43,676 nt of DNA, taken from AC-50 sp035640455 (lineage in GTDB: Bacteria > Actinomycetota > Thermoleophilia > Gaiellales > Gaiellaceae). The stretch's first letter is position 1, and every line of letters begins with the position of its first letter. Where the stretch lies: positions 1-43,676 of the forward strand of contig DASQWB010000183.1 in the NCBI GenBank assembly GCA_035640455.1, written 5' to 3'. Position numbers and translations under genes: made by a program. Below, in pieces: positions 6,643 through 12,671 of this stretch. Below the pieces are notes generated by a model. That model searched no databases, had not been told where the DNA came from, and worked only from the letters and a program-made list of their open reading frames with translations.

Positions 6643-7250
6643 CGCCGGACGCGCTCGCAGCCAGACATGCCCTGATCGATCGGATCGAGACCCGCTACGA
6701 CGTCGTGTCCGCCGCTGCAGTCGATCATGTCGAGGTTGCCGTCCCGCGCGCGGATGACGTCGTCGCCCGGGCCGGCGAGTAGCCACTGCGCGCACAGCGG
6801 GCCGCCGCTCGCGAGCATCCGCGACCCGGCTCGTACGTGGCAGCGCGTCAGGCGATCGCGGCCGTCGATCGTGTCGTCTCCGGTCCCGCCCATCACGACG
6901 GCGCCGCCGACATGGCTGACGAAAACATCGTTGCCCGCTCCGCCGAGCAGGCGCTCGCGGCGATAGGGCGGATCGACCGGCCACGAATCGTTGAGCGGGC
7001 CGCCGTCGAGGACGTCGTTGCCGTCGCCGCCGTAGAGGTGATCCTTGCCGGTTCCACCGTGCACGACGTCGTTGCCGCGTCCGCCGTAGAGCTCGTCGTG
7101 GCCGGCGCCGCCGACGATCAGGTCCGGGCCTTTCGTGCCGAGCAAGGTGTCCGGACCGGCCGAGCCCATCACGATGTGCCGCACCGTCCCGCCGGCCGCG
7201 GCGCTCGCCGCTGCGACGAGCGCGACCGTGACGATCATCGTCGCTCTCAC
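6639..7250 (-). CDS. Secreted RTX-type calcium-binding protein
   Basis: About 203 residues: N-terminal signal-like segment (VRATMIVTVALVAAASAAAG), then nonapeptide repeats GGxGxDxUx (GGAGHDELY, GGRGNDVVH, GGTGKDHLY, GGDGNDVLD, later GGAGNDVFV and GGTGDDTID). Such repeats form a Ca2+-bound parallel beta-roll outside the cell. The ending MIDCSGGHDVVAGLDPIDQG plus GCERVRR is the common C-cap of actinobacterial members. GTG 7250 is preferred because it adds the Arg that a signal peptide needs; ATG 7238 with GAGAG upstream is the alternative. Divergent from the ECF sigma operon and separated from it by a region with operator-like repeats. Confidence 0.85.
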   Translation of the reverse strand: MRATMIVTVALVAAASAAAGGTVRHIVMGSAGPDTLLGTKGPDLIVGGAGHDELYGGRGNDVVHGGTGKDHLYGGDGNDVLDGGPLNDSWPVDPPYRRERLLGGAGNDVFVSHVGGAVVMGGTGDDTIDGRDRLTRCHVRAGSRMLASGGPLCAQWLLAGPGDDVIRARDGNLDMIDCSGGHDVVAGLDPIDQGMSGCERVRR

Positions 7251-7279
7251 ACGAGCTACTACGACTGCAGCGCGAGCGG

Positions 7280-7304
7280 GGTCCACGGACCTCGAAAGGT
7301 CCAC
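7280..7304. promoter_or_regulatory. Direct and inverted repeats between the RTX and ECF genes
   Basis: GGTCCAC occurs twice in direct orientation (7280-7286 and 7298-7304, 18 bp apart, about two helical turns). The DNA between forms an inverted repeat GGACCT-CGAA-AGGTCC (7287-7302). Placed between two divergent starts, this looks like a binding site for a dimeric regulator or a sigma-specific element. The protein is unknown. Confidence 0.4.
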
Positions 7305-7347
7305 TGGCCGTACTCGCCGCGATGGACCCCGCCAGCAAACCCGCTCG

Positions 7348-7353
7348 TATAGT
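7348..7353 (+). promoter_or_regulatory. -10 box (TATAGT) of the ECF sigma operon
   Basis: Near-consensus -10 hexamer with exactly 6 nt before ATG 7360, predicting a leaderless transcript. A TGGACC at 7323-7328 is a possible -35 at 19-bp spacing. Confidence 0.55.
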
Positions 7354-7359
7354 CGGCGC

Positions 7360-7902
7360 ATGGCCGCGAGCCGGCACGAGCGCGCCTGGGTCCGAGGCGC
7401 CCGGGCCGGCTCCGCCGCGGACGTCGAGGCGCTCTTCAAGCACCACTGGCCGCTCGCCTACCGCGCCGCCTACCTCGTCGTCCACGACGCCGCGGCCGCG
7501 GAGGACATCGCGCAGGAGGCCTTCCTCGCCGCCCTGCGCGCCCTCGACCGCTTCGACCGCCGCCGGCCGTTCGGGCCGTGGCTGCACCGGATCGTCGTCA
7601 ACCGGGCGATCGACTGGGCCCGCGCCCGCGCGCTGCGGGCCGAGGTCTCCGACGACGGGACGCTCGAACGGGCCGCCGCGCGCGAGCGTCCGCGCGAGGG
7701 GGACACCGACGCGCGGGCGCTCGCGGGCGGCCTCCGCCGGCTGTCGCCGGAGCACCGGGCCGTGATCGTCCTCCGCCACCTGCTCGAGTACACGCCGGGC
7801 GAGATCGCCGAGCTCCTCGAGCTGCCGCGCGGAACAGTCAACTCGCGGCTGCGGCGGGGCCTCGACGAGCTGCGCGAGACGATCGGCGAGGAGCTCCGAT
7901 GA
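7360..7902 (+). CDS. ECF-type RNA polymerase sigma factor
   Basis: 180 residues with only regions sigma-2 and sigma-4. Sigma-2 is at about residues 25-92 (LFKHHWPLAYRAAYLVV, AEDIAQEAFLAALRAL, PFGPWLHRIVVNRAID). Sigma-4 is at about 125-175 (LRRLSPEHRAVIVLRHLLEY, then the helix-turn-helix GEIAELLELPRGTVNSRLRR). It directs RNA polymerase to a small regulon, normally held by an anti-sigma encoded next door. ATG 7360 follows a -10 box; its stop overlaps the next ATG (ATGA at 7899-7902), so the partner is translationally coupled. Confidence 0.95.
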   Translation: MAASRHERAWVRGARAGSAADVEALFKHHWPLAYRAAYLVVHDAAAAEDIAQEAFLAALRALDRFDRRRPFGPWLHRIVVNRAIDWARARALRAEVSDDGTLERAAARERPREGDTDARALAGGLRRLSPEHRAVIVLRHLLEYTPGEIAELLELPRGTVNSRLRRGLDELRETIGEELR

Positions 7903-9035
7903 GGCTCCGCACCCTCCTCCGCGAGCTTCCGCTCCCGAACGAGGACGAGGCAGCGCGGCGCAGCCTCGCCGTCGTCCGTGCCGCATTCGCCGCCCGGGAG
8001 CCCGTCCAGCGTCGGCGGGCGTACCTCAAGCCTGCGCTCGCGATCGCGGTCGTGGCCGCGCTCGTCGCCGCCGCCCTCAGCCCGCCCGGCCGCGCCGTCC
8101 TCGGCTCGCTGCGGAAGACGGTCGCGGGCGAGAAGCGCGTCGTCGCGACCGAGCTCTTCGCCCTCCCGACCGGCGGCCGCCTGCTCGTGAACTCCCCGCG
8201 CGGCCCGTGGATCGTGCAGCCGAACGGCTCGCGGCGGCTGCTCGGGCGCTACCGCGACGCGGCCTGGTCGCCGCACGGCCTCTACGTCGTCGCGACGCGG
8301 GCGAACGAGGTGGTCGCCGTCGATCCGAAGGGCGTCGTCAAGTGGACGCTGCCGCGGCGGCAGGTCCGCTTCGCCCGCTGGGGCGGCAGCCGCGTCGACA
8401 CGCGCGTCGCCTACCTCAGCGGCTCGCGGCTCCACATGGTCGCCGGTGACGGGACGGGCGACGTCGATCTCTGCGGCGAGCCGCCCGCGGCGCGGATCGC
8501 GCCGGCATGGCAACCGACCCCGGTTCGCGTCGTCGCCTACGCCGACGCGCGCGGCCGGGTGTCGGTCATCGACGCCGACACGTGCTCGCTGGCGTGGCGC
8601 TCGCCGCCCTTCCCGGAGCCGCGGGCGCTCCGCTGGTCGGACGACGGCCGCCGCCTGCTCCTCGTCACGCGCGACAAGCTCGCCGTCTTCGGGCTCAGCC
8701 GCGGCACGCCCCTCGCCGTGCGCTGGATGCGCGGCGTCACGGACGCGGCCTTCGCCCCGCGCAGCCACGAGCTCGCGCTCGTCCGCCGCGGCGAGGTGCT
8801 CGCGCTGAGTGCCGATCGCCTGCGCGCGACGCCGCGCCGGCTCTTCCGCCTCACCGGCCGGATCGGCCAGATCGCTTGGTCGCCGAACGGTCGCTGGCTG
8901 CTCGTGACATGGCCCGACGCCGACCAGTTCCTCTTCGTCCGCGGCCGGCACATCCGCGCGGTCTCGGGCATCTCGCGCCAGTTCGGCGGCGGCGCGTTCC
9001 CGTCGATCGGCGGCTGGTGCTGCACCTCGTCCTAG
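7899..9035 (+). CDS. Membrane-anchored beta-propeller protein, probable anti-sigma factor
   Basis: 378 residues: a cytoplasmic N-terminus of about 43 residues, one membrane segment (residues 45-61), and a large outside domain of WD40/TolB-like blades (SPHGLYVVATRANEVVAVD, RWSDDGRRLLLVTRD, AWSPNGRWLLVTWPDAD). A single-pass protein coupled to an ECF sigma is most likely its anti-sigma. It lacks the zinc anti-sigma signature HxxxCxxC (no cysteine in the cytoplasmic part), so the contact must differ. The propeller may sense an envelope ligand. Its last 19 nt overlap the peptidase gene. Confidence 0.75.
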   Translation: MRLRTLLRELPLPNEDEAARRSLAVVRAAFAAREPVQRRRAYLKPALAIAVVAALVAAALSPPGRAVLGSLRKTVAGEKRVVATELFALPTGGRLLVNSPRGPWIVQPNGSRRLLGRYRDAAWSPHGLYVVATRANEVVAVDPKGVVKWTLPRRQVRFARWGGSRVDTRVAYLSGSRLHMVAGDGTGDVDLCGEPPAARIAPAWQPTPVRVVAYADARGRVSVIDADTCSLAWRSPPFPEPRALRWSDDGRRLLLVTRDKLAVFGLSRGTPLAVRWMRGVTDAAFAPRSHELALVRRGEVLALSADRLRATPRRLFRLTGRIGQIAWSPNGRWLLVTWPDADQFLFVRGRHIRAVSGISRQFGGGAFPSIGGWCCTSS

Positions 9036-10633
9036 CCGCGGCGCTCGCGCTCGGCGGGCACTCCGCCGCCGCGCATCCGTTCTCGGCGCACGGGATCTCG
9101 GGCGCCCTCCCACCCGGCTGGCGCGTCCTGCACCGGCGCTTCACGCCCTGCACCGACCCGCAGGAGGTGCTCGCGGTCTCGTCGTTCCCGGTTGCGAAGC
9201 GCGCGCGGATGGACCCGCACGGCGCCTTCCTGCTCCTCGAGGAGCGGCACGGCTCGACCGACGGGCTGCCGCCGCGGCCGGCGCGCTTCTCGCTCGCCGA
9301 CCCTCCGCAGGCGCTCACCTGCTGCGAGCCCTTCGCCGGCGCTCCCGGCTGGAGCGTGCGCTTCCAGGCCGCCGGTCGCGGCTTCTATGGGTACGCGTAC
9401 GTCGGAGCGAACGCGAGCTCGCGACTGCGTGGCGAGCTCCTCGGGGTCCTCGACGGCCTCCGCTTCGCCGACCACCGGTCGCGCTCGCTCGGCCTGCCGT
9501 GGGCGGGCCGGCTGGTCGGCGGCGTCCAGCTCCCGGCGGCCGGGCGGCACTTCTTCACCTGGGACCCGGTCCTGCGCCGGAAGCCCGATCGCGACTGGCG
9601 GCGCTACGGGAATGCGCGCGTCGTCCGGACGGTCCTGCGCGTCGTCGACGCCTACGCGGCCTCACACCCGCACGCGGCGCGGCTCGGGATCGGCGACCTG
9701 AGCCGACCGCACGGCGGTGACTTCGGCCCGCGGTTCGGCGGGCTCGGGCACGTCTCGCACCAGAACGGGCTCGACGTGGACGTCTACTACCCGCGCCGCG
9801 ACGGTCGCGAGGCGGCGCCGACGCGCCCAGCGCAGATCGACCACGCCCTGGCGCAGGATCTCGTCGACCGCTTCGTCCGGGCCGGCGCGGTGCGCGTCTT
9901 CGTCGGCCCCTCGACCGGGCTGACCGGCCCGCGCCGCGTCGTCTCCGTTCTCGCGCACCACGACAACCACCTGCACGCGCGCTTCGCCGTCCGGTCGGTT
10001 CGGCGGACCGTCTTCCTCGGCCGCTCCGTCCGCGGCGTCCCGATCTCGGCGCTCGAGCGCGGCGACCCAGGGAGCTCGCGGAAGGTGCTCGTCGTCGGCT
10101 GCATCCACGGCAACGAGTGCGCGGGGCTCGCGGTCGTCCGGCTCCTGGCCCGGGCGCGCTTGCGCGGCGACGTCGACCTCTGGCTCCTGCCGAACCTCAA
10201 CCCCGACGGCTACGCGGCCGGCACGCGGCAGAACGCGCACGGCGTCGACCTCAACCGCAACTTCCCCGCGATGTGGAAGCGGACCGGCCGGCGCGGGAGC
10301 CTCCAGTGGTCGGGGCCGCGGCCGCTCTCGGAGCCCGAGTCGCAGATCGCCCGCCGGCTGATCCTCCGGCTGCGGCCCGCGCTGACGCTCTGGTTCCACC
10401 AGCCGCAGGCGCTCGTCCGCGCCTGGGGGCCGAGCATCCCCGCGGCGCGACGCTACGCCCGGCTCGCCGGCGTGCCCTTTCGCGCCCTCGCCTGGCCGAA
10501 CGGGACGGTCTCGAACTGGCAGAACCACCTCGATCCGCGCGCCGCGTCGTTCGTCGTCGAGCTGCCGGGCGGGCCGCTCACGCCCTCCGCGGCGAAGCCT
10601 TACGCCGACGCCCTGCTCCGCCTGGCGCAGTAG
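9017..10633 (+). CDS. Secreted double metallopeptidase: M74 (MepA-like) fused to M14 carboxypeptidase
   Basis: 538 residues: a signal-like N-terminus (LHLVLAAALALGGHSAAAHP), a beta-rich region to about residue 165, an M74/LAS murein-endopeptidase-like domain (about 170-335), and an M14 zinc carboxypeptidase domain (about 340-538). M74 ligands are H232 (RPHGGDFG), H248/D253/D255 (HQNGLDVDV), H318 and H320 (NHLHARF). The M14 site is HGNE at 364-367, NPDGY, the Arg strand DLNRNF, H461 and catalytic E515 (VVELPGG). All metal ligands are intact, so both halves should be active, probably on peptidoglycan stem peptides. GTG 9017 overlaps the upstream gene and puts it in the ECF operon. Confidence 0.85.
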   Translation: MLHLVLAAALALGGHSAAAHPFSAHGISGALPPGWRVLHRRFTPCTDPQEVLAVSSFPVAKRARMDPHGAFLLLEERHGSTDGLPPRPARFSLADPPQALTCCEPFAGAPGWSVRFQAAGRGFYGYAYVGANASSRLRGELLGVLDGLRFADHRSRSLGLPWAGRLVGGVQLPAAGRHFFTWDPVLRRKPDRDWRRYGNARVVRTVLRVVDAYAASHPHAARLGIGDLSRPHGGDFGPRFGGLGHVSHQNGLDVDVYYPRRDGREAAPTRPAQIDHALAQDLVDRFVRAGAVRVFVGPSTGLTGPRRVVSVLAHHDNHLHARFAVRSVRRTVFLGRSVRGVPISALERGDPGSSRKVLVVGCIHGNECAGLAVVRLLARARLRGDVDLWLLPNLNPDGYAAGTRQNAHGVDLNRNFPAMWKRTGRRGSLQWSGPRPLSEPESQIARRLILRLRPALTLWFHQPQALVRAWGPSIPAARRYARLAGVPFRALAWPNGTVSNWQNHLDPRAASFVVELPGGPLTPSAAKPYADALLRLAQ

Positions 10634-10636
10634 GGT
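10631..10636 (+). promoter_or_regulatory. -10 box (TAGGGT) of the selenoprotein gene
   Basis: Overlaps the stop codon of the peptidase gene and is separated from ATG 10643 by 6 nt (CCCGCC). It predicts a separate leaderless transcript for the peroxiredoxin. Confidence 0.5.
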
Positions 10637-10642
10637 CCCGCC

Positions 10643-11101
10643 ATGCTGCAGGCAGGCGACCGCGTGCCGGAGGCAACGGTGTGGCTCGCGCCGCGCGAGC
10701 CGCTCACCATCGGTGAGCTCGCCGCCGACGTGCCGATCCTCCTTTTCTTCTACCTCTTCGACTGGTCGTCGACCTGAACGAACGAGATGGAGCTCCTGCG
10801 TGACAGGAGCGAGCAGTTCGCGGAGGCGGGCGTCCACCCATATGGCATCTCCCGCGACTCGCCGTGGACGCACATCGCGTGGATGCAGGCGCTCGACCTG
10901 AACTTCCCGCTCCTCTCGGACTGGAACGCCGAGGCGGTGCAGGCCTTCGGGATCGCGCACGAGTTCCGCGGCATGCACGACGTCGCCGAGCGGACGGCGT
11001 TCCTCGTCGACCCCGGCGGTACGGTCCGCCGCGCATGGAGCTACGGGACGGACCAGGTGCCCGACTTCGACGAGCTGCTCGCGGCCGCGCAGCCTACGTA
11101 G
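10643..11101 (+). CDS. Peroxiredoxin-like selenoprotein (Sec encoded by TGA at 10775-10777)
   Basis: AhpC/TSA-fold thiol peroxidase of 152 residues if TGA codon 45 is read as selenocysteine. The two halves are in one frame: MLQAGDRVPEATVW...LLFFYLFDWSST, then TGA, then TNEMELLRDRSEQF...PTHIAW-like core to PDFDELLAAAQPT. TGA falls exactly where relatives carry the peroxidatic Cys (SSTCTNEM). The protein has no other Cys, so it would be a 1-Sec enzyme. A 7-bp hairpin with loop CGTGA lies 15-33 nt after TGA, as in bacterial SECIS elements. Leaderless ATG start. The alternative, a nonsense pseudogene, would need a chance hit on the catalytic codon with an intact remainder. Reading needs SelA/SelB/SelC/SelD elsewhere in the genome. 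Confidence 0.8.
10792..10810 (+). promoter_or_regulatory. Putative bacterial SECIS hairpin
   Basis: Perfect stem GCTCCTG/CAGGAGC (10792-10798 with 10804-10810) and 5-nt loop CGTGA. The stem begins 15 nt after TGA, and the loop G is 23 nt after it. Bacterial SECIS models ask for a G among the first two loop bases and a loop roughly 16-37 nt from UGA; both hold. It lies inside the coding region, as is normal in bacteria. Confidence 0.65.
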
Positions 11102-12651
11102 CGCTCGCCTGCGCCCTCTACCTCGGAGCCGGCGTCGCGGCGACGTGGCCGGCCGTCCAACACGCGGGCTCGGAGTTCATGGCCGGCGGAGCTCCCGGTC
11201 ACGGCGAGGCGGCGCCGGGCGACCACCTGCAGACGCTCTACCACCTCTGGCTCGTCGGCCACCAGCTCGACCACGGCCACGCGCCCTGGCGCGACCCGTA
11301 CAGCTTCCGGCCCGAGGCGAAGCCGACGCTCAACTTCGCCGGCTGGCCGCTCGGGTTCGCGTTCTGGCCTTTGGACGCGGCATTGGGCGCCGTTCGCGGC
11401 TGGAACGCCTTCGTGCTCTTGACGTACCTCGGCGCCGGCGGGCTCGCCTGCCTCTGGCTCCGCGAGCTCGGGCTGCCGCGGGGGGCGGCGCTCGCGGGCG
11501 GCCTCGCGTTCGCGATCGCGCCTTACCGCGTGGGGCAGAGCGTCGGCCACCTGCTTGGGCCGATCTCGATCCTGCTCCCGCTCGCGCTCTACGCGCTCGA
11601 GCGGCGGTGGCTCGTCGTCGCGGTCGCTGCCGTCGTCTCGATTCCCCTGTCGGGTCAGGTGCACCTGGCCCTGGGAGCCGTGCCCTTCTTCTGCGCGTAC
11701 GCCCTCGTCCGGCGCCGGGATCTGCGGACGTGGGTGACCGTGGAAGCGGCCGTCGCTTTGGCGGTCGCCGCGGGCTTCCTCGTCAAGACGACGACGATCG
11801 ACCGCTCGCACCTGGCAGGAGGACGGTCGCTGCACGCCGTCTCGCAGTACTCCGCCGGCTGGGGCGACTTCGTCGACCGCCACAAGGGCCATCAGGCCGA
11901 GCAGTTCGTGTTCCTCGGCTGGGCCACGCCCGTGCTGGCCGTGGTCGGGCTCGTGCTGCTGTGGCGCGGGAGGCGCGGCCTGGCGGCGGTGCTCGGCCTC
12001 GGCGCCGTCGTGCCGATCCTGCTCGCGCTGGGGACATCGACGCCGCTCTACTCGGGCCTGTGGCACGCGCTGCCGCCGTTCCGCTACCCACGAGTGCCGG
12101 AGCGGCTCATGCCGATCGCGTGCCTCTGCCTCGCGGGGCTCGTTGCGTTCGCCGTCGCGCGTTCGCGGCGCGCGGTCGTCGTGCCGGCGTTGGCGGTCGC
12201 GCTGCTCCTCGTCGACCTGCACGTGCGGGTCTACGGCGCGTCGGCTGCGGACGCGGGCAATCGCGCCTATGCGGCGCTCCGCGAGGCGCCGCCCGGCCGC
12301 ATGCTCGAGCTGCCGGTCTTCATGCCCGACCTCCACTACGGGAGCGTCTACATGTACTACGACATGCAGGCGCGGCGCGAGCGGCCGGCCGGGTACTCCA
12401 CCATTGCGCCGCGGGCCGCGTACGACCTCCTGCGGACGCTGCTGCCCGTGAACTGCGGCCGCTTCGACGCCGCGCAGCTCGCGACGCTTCGCCGGCTCGG
12501 CGTCCGCTACGTCGCCGTCCACCGCGCGCTCTTCCGCTACCGGCGGGTCGAGGGCCAGCCGTGCACGCCGCCGCCCGCGCGACGGCTTCGCTCGTTCCGT
12601 GTGCTCGCGTCGGACGGCGAGGTCACGATCTTCGACCTCGCCGCGTTCTAG
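11035..12651 (+). CDS. Polytopic membrane protein, GT-C/YfhO-like
   Basis: 538 residues with about 10-12 hydrophobic helices. The first is ALACALYLGAGVAATW; a long outer loop follows with GDHLQTLYHLWLVGHQLDHG and PWRDPYSF, the acidic/His-rich loop 1 pattern of GT-C sugar transferases. The end is a soluble domain (RMLELPVFMPDLHYGS..., RRLGVRYVAVHRALFRY). The likely role is lipid-linked sugar transfer outside the membrane, but this is inference. The only ATG/GTG/TTG upstream of the first helix is ATG 11035, which overlaps the peroxiredoxin gene by 67 nt in another frame. Confidence 0.75.
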   Translation: MELRDGPGARLRRAARGRAAYVALACALYLGAGVAATWPAVQHAGSEFMAGGAPGHGEAAPGDHLQTLYHLWLVGHQLDHGHAPWRDPYSFRPEAKPTLNFAGWPLGFAFWPLDAALGAVRGWNAFVLLTYLGAGGLACLWLRELGLPRGAALAGGLAFAIAPYRVGQSVGHLLGPISILLPLALYALERRWLVVAVAAVVSIPLSGQVHLALGAVPFFCAYALVRRRDLRTWVTVEAAVALAVAAGFLVKTTTIDRSHLAGGRSLHAVSQYSAGWGDFVDRHKGHQAEQFVFLGWATPVLAVVGLVLLWRGRRGLAAVLGLGAVVPILLALGTSTPLYSGLWHALPPFRYPRVPERLMPIACLCLAGLVAFAVARSRRAVVVPALAVALLLVDLHVRVYGASAADAGNRAYAALREAPPGRMLELPVFMPDLHYGSVYMYYDMQARRERPAGYSTIAPRAAYDLLRTLLPVNCGRFDAAQLATLRRLGVRYVAVHRALFRYRRVEGQPCTPPPARRLRSFRVLASDGEVTIFDLAAF

Positions 12652-12671
12652 GAAGGTCTTCGCGAGGTGCT

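Noticed and set aside
10775..10777. Reading the TGA as a true stop that splits the peroxiredoxin into a 44-codon ORF and a 104-codon ORF from ATG 10787
   Set aside because: Neither piece would hold an active site, both halves are well preserved, and the TGA falls on the catalytic position with a SECIS-like hairpin after it. Selenocysteine is the better reading, though reads should be checked.
11145..12671. Open frame continuous with the LuxR gene that would extend it to 1414 residues
   Set aside because: This part translates to Arg/Pro-rich sequence in a shifted frame of the membrane-protein gene. The LuxR NTPase domain starts normally at 12672.
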